From Ciborinia camelliae (lineage: Eukaryota; Ascomycota; Leotiomycetes; Helotiales; Sclerotiniaceae), in NCBI GenBank assembly GCA_025890175.1, contig JANPYM010000004.1:2647005-2711004 (forward strand): 64,000 bases of DNA, given 5' to 3'. The position numbers and the translations under genes were made by a program. Below the pieces are notes generated by a model. It made no database searches. It saw nothing but the letters and a program-made list of their open reading frames with translations, and was not told the origin of the DNA. Below, piece by piece: positions 12,150-23,594 of this stretch. Within the stretch, counting starts at the first letter, position 1. Every line of letters starts with the position of its first letter.

Positions 12150-13301
12150 TCACCAGTATCCTCCGCCGTATGGCCCGTATCCTCCGCCGCCACGTAATTC
12201 ATCATTAGCCGCATAGATCATGGACATCATTTGGTCGGGACCGAGTCCGGAACGACCGTGTCCATAACCGCCATGTCCAGAGCCATGTCTAGAGCCATGT
12301 CCAGAGCCATGTCCAGAGCCATGTCCAGAGCCATGTGGATATGGATCATGTATAGGGCGACCATGGCCATGTCCATACGGACCAAGCCCATGTGACGCAT
12401 TCGTAGGTGGACGATCGCGACGTTCTCCCGGAGGACGACCTGCCGAGGAAGCATTAAGACCCTGTCTCACCGTGCGCACAAAAGCTTCTCTCTCGCGCGC
12501 AAACTCCGCTCTCATATTCGTCAATCGAGTATCCGCCTCCTCCCTATCGGCAATCAACGCGAGCAGAGTCGATCCTTCGCGCTGCAGCGCATGATGCGCC
12601 GCATCGAGAAGTGGGGTCGCTTGGTCATGCATCGCGAGCGCTTCTTCTACATCGTAGCCATTGCCTGATCGATGCGCGGCGACGAGTCGCGAGTACGCGC
12701 GTTGGATGTTGCGTTCGGCTTGGTGGTGGGCCTCATTGGCTTGGTAGCTCGCCTGGGCTTGATCGAGGATTCGTCGGTCGATATCTTCGATGCGCTCGAG
12801 AGCGCCTACGTAGTTTCTTTGGGCACGTTCCGCGCGACCTCCGCTTCCACGGCGAGGGGATCCATGGTGGGAATTTGTTCCACTGCGAACCGGTGAGGGT
12901 GCGATTCCCTCCCAAGCTCTGGAATCATAATGCTCCCAAGCGGGACCATCTTCGCCGTCGGAGCTACCGCTGCTGAAACCGTAATCCGCTTGTGCTTGAT
13001 GCATCTGTTCTCTGTCTTCAGCCTCACGTCGCCTAAGGCGTTCTCTCGCGCTACGGAGATCTCGGAGGCGTTCAGCCATACCACCGCCTCCCACGCGGCG
13101 AATCGGGTCGCGACAAATGGGACAGGTGTCATGGTCTGAGTCGAGCCAATTTTCAATGCAGTTGCGATCAAACACGTGGTTGCATGCAGTTTTGACTGGT
13201 TCTCCGCCAGCTCTTCCTCCGAGAGTTTCTTGGCAGATGGGGCAGTTGCGCGAGTCTGCTGGGAGAGAGCTTACGCTCACTGCTGTGAGTTGATATGGCA
13301 T
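12150..13301 (-). CDS. RING-finger protein with Gly/His-rich repetitive tail
   Basis: Single-exon 383-residue protein, probably an E3 ubiquitin ligase or related scaffold. An N-terminal RING lies at residues 20-63: CPIC (C20, C23), then C40-N-H42, D45, C48 and CPIC (C60, C63). The spacing fits RING-H2, but the fifth ligand, normally His in the VFHRxC context, is Asp45. The middle region (about 75-300) is Arg/Glu/Ala-rich and likely helical or coiled. The C-terminus carries GSGH repeats encoded by a 12 bp tandem repeat and ends in a GGGYGPYGGGYW-type tail, which suggests a disordered, low-complexity region. The substrate is unknown. No neighbouring gene suggests a pathway. Confidence 0.8.
   Translation of the reverse strand: MPYQLTAVSVSSLPADSRNCPICQETLGGRAGGEPVKTACNHVFDRNCIENWLDSDHDTCPICRDPIRRVGGGGMAERLRDLRSARERLRRREAEDREQMHQAQADYGFSSGSSDGEDGPAWEHYDSRAWEGIAPSPVRSGTNSHHGSPRRGSGGRAERAQRNYVGALERIEDIDRRILDQAQASYQANEAHHQAERNIQRAYSRLVAAHRSGNGYDVEEALAMHDQATPLLDAAHHALQREGSTLLALIADREEADTRLTNMRAEFAREREAFVRTVRQGLNASSAGRPPGERRDRPPTNASHGLGPYGHGHGRPIHDPYPHGSGHGSGHGSGHGSRHGSGHGGYGHGRSGLGPDQMMSMIYAANDELRGGGGYGPYGGGYW
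12277..12336 (-). repeat. 12 bp coding tandem repeat
   Basis: Five units of CCAGAGCCATGT (one with a single change, at 12289-12300) inside the RING gene. They encode Gly-His-Gly-Ser units on the minus strand. Copy number is likely to vary between strains. Confidence 0.85.
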
Positions 13302-13802
13302 CTTGAAAGTGATGGAATATGGTAGTCAATCAGCACTGATGTCAAATTGTTTGTTTTAGTTGGGGTAGATACTAACGTGTATGTGTGTGTTAGTATTGGT
13401 GTTGTTGTAGTATTGTTGTTTGCAGATAGGTCGAACTCGACCTTTAATAGAACTCGAAGACATATTGTTCTAAACATGTACCAGAGTTTTTATTGATATA
13501 TTGTTTTAAAACTTGGACCTGAACAGTTGTCGAACAATCCAGTCGAAGCTTTGGGATACCGTTCCAATTATTCTAATTCATAAAGAACAAAGGAAAATGT
13601 TGGTATCAACCAGGTATGGTTTAAAGTGGGTTGTATCTGTATTTCATTATTGATTCCTATAAACTATGTCTAGGTTGATCTCTTACACAGAGTGCCCAGG
13701 TACTAGCGCATACGCTAGTCCGTTCGTACTATCCCTTATGTACGGTACGTACGTACGGTTCCTATGTACGGTCACATGATTGTACCGACAGAATAGGAGT
13801 GT

Positions 13803-14110
13803 GCGTGGGAGGACCCACCGAGCCTGAAACGCATTAGATTATCCAGAAATACTACCTACCTACTCATAAGTAATATAGCAGCTTGGAGGGATGGGGGCTG
13901 CTTGCACGCCCCTCCGTACTAAATCCCCTCCCCCCAAACTGCTATACTACTAAATAGTAGTATTTCTGAAAATATACATTTCAACCCTTATAGACCCCCC
14001 CAACGCTCCTACTGAATCACATAAACCGATCACAATGAAATGGAGAGTTCCGTTTTCCCCCTGCCCCGAAACCCTTCCACTTTGTTTCAGGCAAAGAATG
14101 GTCAAAGGTG
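13803..14110. repeat. Diverged dispersed repeat, copy A
   Basis: The start (13803-13852, with ACGCATTAGATTATCCAGAA) matches 16311-16358. A second block (about 14012-14085, with AATCACATAAACCGATCACA) matches 16692-16773. The spacing between blocks differs, so the copies have indels or a nested insertion. No coding capacity seen. Confidence 0.5.
13844..13968. repeat. Fold-back (hairpin-forming) inverted repeat
   Basis: CAGAAATACTAC (13844-13855) is inverted at GTAGTATTTCTG (13957-13968). Further in, AGTAATATAGCAGCTTGG pairs with CCAAACTGCTATACTACT with two mismatches. The loop is GC-rich (GGGATGGGGGC and GCCCCTCC). The whole 125 bp could fold into one long imperfect hairpin. Confidence 0.7.
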
Positions 14111-14607
14111 TTATTAAATCACCGATATAAATAAAATGAAAAGGCTCACAAGCACATTGCAAATTGCATTAATTAAAATCTCGCAACTTCTGAATTGAGC
14201 TAATCACCTAGAAATAAATGAGATGCTCTCTCGTTGCATATAATGGAGGTATCATTTAAGGAATCAATCGCGAAACCCCCCTCCCGGTGCAAATTCCCAC
14301 TGGTTTGTCTGAAAGCCGTGGATTTAGAATTCCTCAAAGAAAAACAGAAATGCAAAATCACATCTCTGAGCGAAACCTCTATGCCAGTGTAGTAACATCT
14401 CGAAATTGACAACATTGTCCTGCAAAATCGCACAAGAGAACATTTAACTAAAATGTCTCAAGTACGCTACTTGCGTATAATCCCACAGCACCAGGTCATG
14501 ATATCCCAGTCCCCAGAATTGTATCCGTCGTAATGTCGTCGTATCTCGTAAGGCGTGGTTGGAAGCTATGAAATTTATTGTATTTGCTGCAATAATAATA
14601 ATTGTTG

Positions 14608-15331
14608 TCAAGGTCGGGCTATCAGATTCGGAGATGGTCCAAAGAGATCAGAAATATCCAAGGCTGGATCTATGAAACCATTCTGATACTGGTGAAATGC
14701 ATGATTTGGCCCACCATGACCATTCATATGAGGACCAGAGGAACCTGAATGTCCAGCCAACTGCGCATCATGTTCGCGCAGTAGAGGGTCCAATGTAGAT
14801 TGCATTTCTGGCGTTTCTTGCTGCTCAAGTTTAATCGGTACCTGAGTATTTGTAGAGTGATTGTGTGTGTTGAGTACAATCGTGTCTTGAAATGGTTCAG
14901 GCTCGGCATCTGCATCGGCATCTGGAGATGATGGTTGAAGGGGAGGAGGTTGACGTCGTGGATTTTCGAGACGGTGGAAAGACTTTTCATGTCGTATGAC
15001 GACATCCCTAGATAAGATATCAGTCTTTTTGACCTTCCACAGCGAATATAATATTCGCGCATTATCAGGACATACTTTCGCGCGTATCGACGACCGCATA
15101 ATTTGCAAGGGAATGGTTTCTCGTGGGTATCTAGAAGTTGAAGTTGGATTAACAAAGGAACTAGCATGCATGACTCGCGCATAATTGATTGTACTCACGA
15201 CCACGTTCGTGCCTTGAACAATGCTCACTTCTCTTGAACGTCCGCTGGCATACCGAGCAGGTATAGATACGCGGCGCCTTCTGAACTCGCGTCGGTCTAC
15301 TGGTGGTCGTATCGTGCTGTCTTGTATTCAT
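14608..15331 (-). CDS. Small two-finger C2H2 zinc-finger protein, putative transcription factor
   Basis: Three exons on the minus strand: 15331-15199, 15130-15076 and 15007-14608, with two 68 nt GT-AG introns, giving 195 residues. Splicing restores two tandem C2H2 fingers with exact spacing: C25-C28-H41-H45 and C53-C56-H69-H74, joined by a THEKPFPC linker. The first intron falls in the codon of His45, the last ligand of finger 1, and the second in Lys63 inside finger 2. Neither finger is complete without splicing. The remainder is Pro/Ser/Asp-rich and then His/Gly-rich, ending in DISDLFGPSPN, an acidic-hydrophobic segment of the kind that can activate transcription. Targets are unknown. Confidence 0.82.
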
Positions 15332-16310
15332 TGTTGAATCCGATGGTGAGAGGGACTAATTGGTGCCTATGTAATGTAATGCTGAAAATGTAATCGAAAA
15401 CCGATCGTGGTTAGCAGACAAATGTGAGACCGATTATTTCACTAAGACTGAAGGCAAATAATATTTCAGAATAATATTTTTGACAAATTGTCTATGAAAG
15501 TCAAAACTTTCAAACTGTGTTGTTGATATGTATTGTCGATGCCAGTCAAGAGTTGAAGTTAATCGGTACATCAATCGAAAGAACGGTTAACCTTAGCGGG
15601 GTAGATAAGAGACTAAACCCCTTCGGGCAGTAGGGTAATTTTGGTGGTGGTGACTGATAATGATATGATCTGGCGGGGACAACAAGCATATCACAGTACA
15701 GTGCAGTACAGTACAGCACAGACTTTTCCTTTCCCATTATTTCCATATAAATTTCATATGAACATAATGATCATGTGTTTGTTTATTTATCCCATTCCCC
15801 GCACGAGTACAGGATTCAGACTAAATACCTTATTCAATATATATACTCCGTCATCTGAAGGGAGATCTCGGCTTCCGTAGCTTTTCCGTAGCTTTTTCGT
15901 ACTGTACGTGATACTTTCTTAGAGACTCGAGAGAAACTCATCATGGCAGACGTAATAATTACCTAATCAGTGCTTGGAATTGGAATGGGATGTTTGGTTG
16001 ATCGCAAAGAAAAAGAAAAGCCACAGGTGAGCCATGGAAATAAGCCTTACCAATTCCGTACATTGATGGGTTCACTTCGGTAGTCTAGTGATTACATAAG
16101 ATACACGTGGGAATCATGTGATCTTGAGAGAGTCCGCCGAGATCAGGAGCGGCCGCAATCTTGGTATGCGCACGGGCCACCTCAATGCGAAGGAATGATT
16201 AAAGTAACCATCGGAATACCCAAGAATTAAAGCAACGATTTAAGAAAAGGATCGGGCTTATATCGGGTTGATATAGGGTAGAACCTTGGAAATTCCTATT
16301 ATAGAGAGAA

Positions 16311-16785
16311 GCGTGGGAGAGACCCATAGAGCCTAAAACGCATTCTATCCAGATATACACAGAGTTGTCACACGCGTCACATGGAATCATATAGGTGAAA
16401 TCGCAGATCTGCAATCAAATAAAAGAACACTATGCTGAAGAGAAAAAGCTCCTCTTCAAGAGATCACTACCTAATGTAGAGAGTGATCACGTGACTAGCC
16501 ACATGGCCTTCACGAGGCAGGGCCTAGGCTTGACAAGAGTAGCAATAGCATTGAACAGGGGACTCTGCGGAGCGCCTCCTCATTTCCCCTTTCCCTCTTT
16601 TCCCCTTTTCCCCAGCGTTGGATTAGAGGTATGCAATATTGGTAAACCAATGCTACACTTAACTTTTAATCTGGAAATCCAGTTCCCGTGCTAAATCATG
16701 TCAATCGATTACAATAAAATTGGAGTTTCCAGTCCCGACTCCTCCTCGGAAACCGTTACACTTCTACACTCCCTTTCCTACATAA
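16311..16785. repeat. Diverged dispersed repeat, copy B
   Basis: Shares GCGTGGGA, GAGCCT and ACGCATT blocks (16311-16358) and an AATCATGTCAATCGATTACA block (16692-16773) with copy A at 13803-14110, at roughly 80 per cent identity by eye. The left inverted repeat of another element starts at 16403 between these two blocks, so the arrangement may be nested. Confidence 0.45.
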
Positions 16786-17328
16786 ATTGTATTCAGCAGA
16801 TGGAGAGAAATAGAAAAGGGCCTTAACTTATAGAAAAACCAAACCTGCTCAAGTAGTGACCAAGTATGCTTTAAGTTCTGTACATATAGAGCTTATATGT
16901 AAGAATATCATATACGATCGACCCGTAACTTACTTGCCCCTGACATGTACCCACTGTATTCCCTACTACGGAACCCTGATAGTTTATTTTCTTATTCTTT
17001 TATATAGGTGCAGGTATTCCAGCTCGGGTATTGAAATATCTTTAGAATGGAAGCCCTATTGATTTTTTACAAAACAGTTATTAAAATGATTGTTTGGAGA
17101 TACTATGTCTTGAATTACACTAAGCTTAGTGGCCTTAGATCGAGTAACTTATAATATTTTTATACTTAAGAGCTGCCTGCTCTAAGCTCTGTGCTGTACG
17201 TGGTTGAGGTCCGTGTAGTGATTTTCATTTAGCCAAGGCATGTGATCATCTCTTACATGAGGTGAACTATGAAAAGAGAATCTTTTCCTCTTCAGCATGC
17301 CTCATTTTTTATCTGATTGCAGATCTCT
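16403..17328. mobile_element. Non-autonomous element with about 100 bp terminal inverted repeats
   Basis: The left arm (16403 to about 16502) matches the reverse complement of the right arm (about 17230-17328) over about 100 bp with small gaps. Shared blocks are AGATCTGCAATCA, TGCTGAAGAG and GTGATCACGTGAC versus ATGATCACATGCC. The roughly 730 bp interior has no convincing open frame. The long arms and lack of coding suggest a MITE or a fold-back-type derivative. The target duplication was not identified. Confidence 0.6.
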
Positions 17329-18075
17329 GAAGCTATTCCCATCTTCTTACGTGACGCGAGCTTTCTAAAATTAAACTATTCCATAAGGGGGATAGTCGAT
17401 GGCATGCGGCTCCTAAGCTAGTACGATATAGGGTTAGACCGAAAATCAGTTAAGGTATCATGCCGGCAGAGCTTTTGCCCACTTAATAAAAGTAACCTAC
17501 GAATGTACTGTTACTACTACTACTGTACTCACACTCGCATGCTAATGCACAAACCAATCATATCGATGATTCTGGAAAATATATCCTTCCCATCCGCCAA
17601 TCCAGTCCAGTTCAGTCCGACTAGCTTAGGGCATTGGCGATATTAAGAATCCAGAATCAAGAATCAAGATACCGTTACCTGATATCAACGGTATGATCGG
17701 GTCGGGTATTCAAAAGATGCTCTTGGGTTACCTATTTCCTCTATCCCTCCATCGTCAGAAGGATCAAAAAAAGGAGGAGCTTCTTTACATTCCTAAAATC
17801 AGCCTCAGGAAAGAATCACGAGGATGAAGCGGATGAAGCGGATAAATCCAGAGTATGTTTATGAAAGCTTTCGGTTATTGCATTTCATATGATTGCCGGG
17901 GGGTTAAGCAGTCGGTAAGTGATTTAAGGTTTGGGTTATTGGCCGTACGGCGTATCAATGGATATACCTGAGCAATTTTATTTCAACATATCCATGGATG
18001 GAGTATATGTACTAGCAATGAAACGGGATGTGAGGTAATGCCAAGATACAACCCTGATGTCTCCTGGAGGCTGCA

Positions 18076-18496
18076 GGTAAGTGATAAAACGACGCCGCGT
18101 GTCGGTTTAATTATTGAATCAACTGAATTGGTGGTTCTGGTGATCGATTCACGTTGTATCAGTAGTTTTCGGGGGGAGGGAGGGAAAGAGAAAGGGAAGA
18201 GGCTCCCATTGCCTTTTCCTTACTTTTTACTGTATGACTTCAAACTTTTTTTCCCTTCTGCTGAAGGCTATTGAGACAATCCGAACTGGTCACTAGAACG
18301 ACTGATTTGGTTCTAAAAAAGCCAATACGAGGGTGGAGCGAAGGCAAGAGGGCGAGTGGGTATGAAGCTAGGAGTGTAGGAATGTAGAAGTGTAGGAAGG
18401 GTAGTATAAGGATAGCTTCTAAAGCTTTTGCGCAATCACTTCAACTGACGCCCTTGTCGCTGACATCCCCGTGGGGGTGTCATTTTATCACTTACC
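18076..18496. mobile_element. MITE-like element, GGTAAGTGATAAAA termini
   Basis: The left end GGTAAGTGATAAAA (18076-18089) is inverted at TTTTATCACTTACC (18483-18496), giving a 421 bp element. TCTCCTGGA occurs directly after the right end (18497-18505) and also at 18060-18068, seven bases before the left end. It could be a target duplication if the true left end is GGCTGCA further out. Copies of the terminal sequence occur at 54123-54138, 54522-54537 and near 56054. Confidence 0.55.
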
Positions 18497-18889
18497 TCTC
18501 CTGGAACAAATTGAAAATATACCGGAGAATTAATTAAGTGGTTCGCATCTAGAAAGATATTATTCCTTTGCTAAGGAGGATGTCTCATACAATGGAGTAC
18601 CTAGTCCCTGGTTCTTGATACCTACAAGAGGGACAACCCCTTTACGAGTCTTGGTATTTACCTTTCGCGGTGTTCACCGATTTATGAGTGATATTAATTC
18701 AGATGTTTAAATGTTTTAAACTCAGCCCATATACCCAGTGGTATTGATAGATCTACAAAGACGGCCAAATTCGATCATTCATACCCATTTTTCCTTTTGC
18801 ATAAGTATTCAGCTATGTTCTCCCATGTGGATTCCGGCTCTATCTATCTTTGTTCATTATTTTGGAGCTGATAAGTAAACAGAGCAACC

Positions 18890-20071
18890 ATGTATTACAG
18901 AAGCATCATCTCAACTATGGTCATTGCCACTGGCACTTTGGCACAAGAAACGTTATATGTAAGTATAGAACAGGATCAATAGCCGTAGTCTTAGACTAAT
19001 GATCTATAGACCTATACCGCCGAACAAATTTCGACTTTGGACTTGTACAATGCCAGCAATCTCGCACCGTTCCAAGTCTACAATGAATCCTTCTCTTCAA
19101 TAATTGGAGACTCGCCAAAACTTAGTAGTGTTATAAACGCTACCTTTGCCGAATTTCACGAAGCCGCCATATTTTTCTCGGAGGAAACCCTTTTTGTCAC
19201 GAGCAACCAATATGCCTCCACCAACAGCTCTCCATCTACCAACAACAAAGCTGTCGCGATCACTCGTCTGGATAAATCCGGTGATTCATGGTCGGCCACC
19301 ATCGTTGAACCAAAAGGAACCATTGCTCTTGCAAATGGAGGAATCAAATACAAAGATGGTGTCATTATCTGTGATCAAGGATCGATGACATCACCCGGAG
19401 GACTCGTCTTTATGAACGCAACCGCTCCATATGCCACACAAACCCTCATCAACAATTACTACGGCGTAGAGTTCAACTCACCTAATGACGTCCACGTAAC
19501 CAGTGACGGAGCCTTATGGTTCACCGATCCAACATACGGTTCATGGCAAGGAATCCGACCCCAGCCTCAACTTCCTCCCCAGGTCTACCGCTACATGCCA
19601 GAGACAAACGACATCCGGGTCGTTGCCGACGGACTTCAGGAACCCAACGGAATCACCTTCAGCCCCGATGAGAAAACCGCATATCTGACCGACGGCATGG
19701 GGAACTCCACCAACCCCACAGCCCCACGGGCCATCTACGCATACGACGTGATCACCCGAGGTGGCCAACCATTCTTCGCCAACAAGAGATTCTTTGCCGC
19801 GCCGCAAAAGGGACTTCCCGATGGCATCAAGACCGATGCCGCAGGCAACGTCTTTGCGGGTTGTGGAGACGGCGTCAATGTTTGGAACGAGGGAGGAATC
19901 TTATTGGGCAAGATTGTCGTTTCGGGAGGCTCCGCAAACTTCGTGCTGGGCCAAGAGGGAAATACTACCCAAGTGTGGTTGTTGAACGAGTCCAAGCTGT
20001 GGCAAGCTCGGCTGGGTGCCGTGATCGAGAAACAGACTTTCAGACCCATTCCATCGAAATCCGATCACTAG
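18890..20071 (+). CDS. Secreted SMP-30/gluconolactonase-like beta-propeller protein
   Basis: Two exons, 18890-18958 and 19010-20071, around a 51 nt GT-AG intron, giving 376 residues. The first exon supplies a signal peptide (MYYRSIISTMVIATGTLAQ), so the protein is probably secreted. The rest is a six-bladed-propeller type of the SMP-30/gluconolactonase/LRE family. Visible family motifs are SPNDVHVTSDGALWFTDPTYG (about residue 160; the Asn is a usual metal ligand), EPNGITFSPDEKTAYLTD and LPDGIKTDAAGNVFAGCGDG (the Asp is the usual catalytic or metal residue). The family hydrolyses lactones at a divalent metal, but the substrate here is not known. Several N-glycosylation sites (NAT, NSS, NST) fit secretion. 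Confidence 0.87.
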
Positions 20072-21638
20072 GCGTGCATGTTATGGATGGATGGATCGAT
20101 GGATGGATGATGGATGGATCCTATCCCCACCCATCGGACCACCAGGGTCTTCTGCATACATAATCTGCAAGTCATGAAATCCGCTTGTACCTACATGTAT
20201 GTAGGTATGTACATATGTACACCGCCGCAGCATATATGCAAGATACACGATGGGATTATTGTGGAGAGATCGGATGGGTCCGGGTGGTGGGGTCAACGGC
20301 TTTGGGATTCGGAATGGATGGATGGGTGGATGGGTGGATGGATGGTGGCTTTGGTGGGGTGCTTGAAAATTATAGACCCCGCATCTGATATGATATGATT
20401 TGATATGGATACCAGGGCTATGTATGACCTCACATATCCATACCTAGGTAAGATTACATACAGCTACCCCGCACTTAGCTTCGTTTTTTTTTCAAATGTA
20501 TAATTTTTTTCTTTTTTCAAAATGTTACCCCGCGCTAGTAATATGTGATGAAATGATTTGCGAGAGTGATGCATATGATATCATAATCACATGTGAGAAC
20601 ACGTGGTTGCAACGTGATCAGGTACCAACCGGTATGTAACAAACCATCTCCTCGTTCTCTTCAACACACACTATACTTTCATTCATTCCTTTCTCTGTTT
20701 TTCTCTTCTCCTTTTTACGTTGGTATACCTTTCTCTTGGTTGGGTTATTGCCTCCAGCTTGTACTGTTACTGTATTCATATTTCTATACCTACTACCTAG
20801 GTAGGTATTTCAATGGCTTTGCATGAGATGAGCGATTATAAATAATCATACAGAAAACCGAAAAATTTCAGATTTTCCAAAAAAAAAATTATAATCACAT
20901 TCACTTCACCGTAAAGATTTATCAACGGCACGGAGAGGCTGGAAGTGGAAAGATAGATAAATGAACCTATCCCATTCCCTCAATCGCTCAATCTCTTGCA
21001 CAGAATAATATGAACCCGGCCCGCCGTCTTAGATTCGACAAATCTAACCTGAAATCACTCATCTAGGTATCTATTCACCCCGTGCCACATCTGGTTTTTT
21101 TTTCAACCTACACTTTGAATAGTTGCTAACTGAAAGGTAGGGGTTATATGGCAGCTAGGTAGGTACTGGATGATATCCACCGATTAAAATGTTGGGTTCC
21201 AAACTCTTTCAGAAGATGGAGATGCAAATGGATGGAAATACAACAAAACATACAAAGATTGCCCTTTTGTGAATTGGCGAATGGATGACAGAACCAAAAA
21301 ATCCCTCCCCTCAACTTAGAAAATCCAAAACCGGGATTTTGACCCCTGGTTCATGGAGAACAACGTAGATTCCCACACTTTTTCCCCGAGGGAAATTTTA
21401 GTTTACTTGATTATCTTATTAACTACCTAGGTAGTAGTCAGGATCAATATAACTGTCACTGTAACTGCGATATCGATATCGATATCCGCAACTTCCCCTT
21501 ACTTAATACAAAGCCCTAAATTATCGAAGAAATTTATATCTGGATCCGGATAATTTTGGAGAGTGAGCGGGAAGGGGATTATCGTCGTGTTATTTCCGGA
21601 CTTTATTTAGGTGTTTGAATGCTGGATTGGAAGAAGGG
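20072..21638. other. Intergenic region with ATGG repeats
   Basis: No gene supported. It begins with ATGG/ATGGATGG microsatellites (20085-20137 and 20308-20344) and continues AT-rich with CCTAGGTAGG-type palindromes. Confidence 0.5.
20085..20344. repeat. Two ATGG microsatellite tracts
   Basis: The tracts GGATGGATGGATCGATGGATGG (about 20087-20108, extending to 20137) and ATGGATGGATGGGTGGATGGG (20313 onward) flank about 170 bp of unique sequence just downstream of the SMP-30-like stop codon. Confidence 0.75.
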
Positions 21639-22025
21639 TTAGGAGGACGAATATTGCAGAGGGCCTCCTTCTCGTTCGTGTTGTTTCTTGAGGGTGGTGG
21701 TTTTTACGTTGATAGTGTATGGATGTTTGGAAGATGGTTTTGATGGGGTTTGATTATTCAAGACGTGTATTTGCATTTGATGTTGGGCAATGAGACGCTC
21801 CGAGAGATCTTTTTCTTTCCTTCCCTCAATTATTTCGTTCCTGTCCGTTGGCTTCTGGGGAATCGAGCATCTCAGTTTGATGATGAGCATCTCTCCATTA
21901 ACCAGCCTTTTTGTATATGTTATTTGAACTTTACTGGAAGAACTTGGCTTGGGCAGAGCTTCACTTGTTATTACAAGTTGTTGGTGGTGGGCATTAGATA
22001 TGGCAGGATCTGGAAAGAGACTCAT
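21639..22025 (-). CDS. Hypothetical 128-residue protein (uncertain)
   Basis: Open minus-strand frame of 128 residues with no domain I recognise. It is Ser/Lys/His/Gln-rich, ends in a Lys/Arg/Glu stretch and has no membrane segment or signal peptide. Amino-acid composition is protein-like and there is no opposing gene. No splice structure or motif adds support, so it may be a chance frame. Confidence 0.3.
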   Translation of the reverse strand: MSLFPDPAISNAHHQQLVITSEALPKPSSSSKVQITYTKRLVNGEMLIIKLRCSIPQKPTDRNEIIEGRKEKDLSERLIAQHQMQIHVLNNQTPSKPSSKHPYTINVKTTTLKKQHEREGGPLQYSSS

Positions 22026-23594
22026 TTGGGAGAACGGTCTACTTCATTATTACACTTTTGATATATCTACTCTTTTCATCTTAGAGTTCGTACTTCTAGA
22101 TCCCAATTTTAATATGTGAAGATATATCATCTATCGTCAATAATTCAGTATAAGAAGTCAAGTATACATGGGAGCTTCGCGCTCCTAGTTCATTCAGTTC
22201 GTTTTTCTCTCAATGTTGAATTTCCCATTTCTCTTTCCTTGGAACATTCCATCCTCATGCATCTCTCCACTATCTTTCGCTTTTACATTTTCCTCCCCTT
22301 TCCCGGGTTTTACTTTTGCAAGCGCATACCCGACACTCACTTACCTCAATGGCCCCATTAACCCATATCTTCGCTTTTCCAACATCAAAAGTCCTCGTCC
22401 TGCAGAGAACGCTCCACATTGCTCCTGGTTAAGGTCTGGGGGCTCTTCTTCCTCCGAAAAAATAATCCCATAAACACATTCCGCCATCGATCCCCATTAT
22501 CAGTAGCAAAATATGGGGATGATTCGGATATTTAGAGGGCTGAAGTTGGTTCCGCGCATATTGAATTATGTTGATGATGATAGATCCATTGTGCCATGTT
22601 ATAAGCATAACATCTGCGATGGTCTGATAATCAGGGAAAACCTGCCCCGAGTTTCGCTATCTTTCAATACAGCAACCTATTTTAAAATTGTCAACAATTA
22701 CCCCTTCAGATTCCTGTGTATCGAATAGCTTTGAAACAGTACTCGAGTAGTCCTCTTCTCATCTCAAGTAGTTCTCGGATTAAGGAGGGTTTAAGGGAGT
22801 TACCAAACAGCGTTCATCATGTAGCAAGCTTCCAACTTCACGACCAAAAGCTCTTAGACGTTATAAAGGGAGATTTCTCAGATGTTGGATGAATGAATGT
22901 ATGCCTGATAGGTAGGTAGTTAATGACGAATATTTCGTGGTGACAAATGGACGCCCGTTGAAGATCATTTACCCCGCCACAAATTGGAAATATCGCCAAC
23001 TCCTTTTGTCAACCCCGCACAAGCGGTGTGCTGTCTAGCCTAAATACGAGAGCGAGCTTCAATGAAGGGATGCTACTATCGCGGATCTTGCCCTTTATTA
23101 TATATGCACATATTATTGCGAGCCTCCGATGACATCGAAAGTAACGTTCCCAGGTTTCCGATGGATTAGTAACAAACATGCAGGTCTTGGCACTTCTGCA
23201 GATTACACGCACGTGAAAAGCAGGGGACCATTGCCTTAATCCAGTTAGACTAGATCTTCTGATAACCAGTAAATGGCACTTTACAGAAAGCCCCCCCTGC
23301 ACCATCATCATCAGCTAGCTGTCTTGATCTTGCTGATTGATACAGCTAACCCGGAAGTGATTGTATTGAAGTCAATCCTTGTCCCGAGGACTGACAGCCA
23401 TGATGGTCATGAAGCATAACACCGGCTGAGATAATGAGGTCTGGAACCTTTCTCAGAAATTGAAGTCCTGACATAATCAACACACCAGCTGCCGATGACT
23501 ATAAAGATACAATAGCGTTACACATTGAGTGAGTGAGTATACCCAAAAAACCAATATGAATACACAGTAAGAGCGTTCGACGAGTCCCGACAAA
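22026..23594. other. Intergenic region
   Basis: No gene or repeat that I can support. The short open frames on both strands (for example 23009-23311 minus) have no family features. The 3' part is the presumed promoter of the transcription-factor-domain gene. Confidence 0.45.

Larger units (their letters stand above)
13302..14607. other. Intergenic region with repeats
   Basis: No gene supported. It contains GTACGTACGTACGG palindromes near 13741-13758, a diverged dispersed repeat beginning near 13803 and a fold-back sequence at 13844-13968. Open frames on the minus strand near 13950-14433 have no protein-like features. Confidence 0.5.
15332..18889. other. Repeat-bearing intergenic region
   Basis: No protein gene that I can support in 3.5 kb. 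It contains copy B of the dispersed repeat (about 16311-16785), an element with long terminal inverted repeats (16403-17328) and a MITE-like element (18076-18496). The end nearest 18889 is the presumed promoter of the SMP-30-like gene. Confidence 0.5.

Noticed and set aside
12611..12976. Plus-strand frames inside the RING gene
   Set aside because: Antisense to a well-supported gene with a clear zinc-binding motif.
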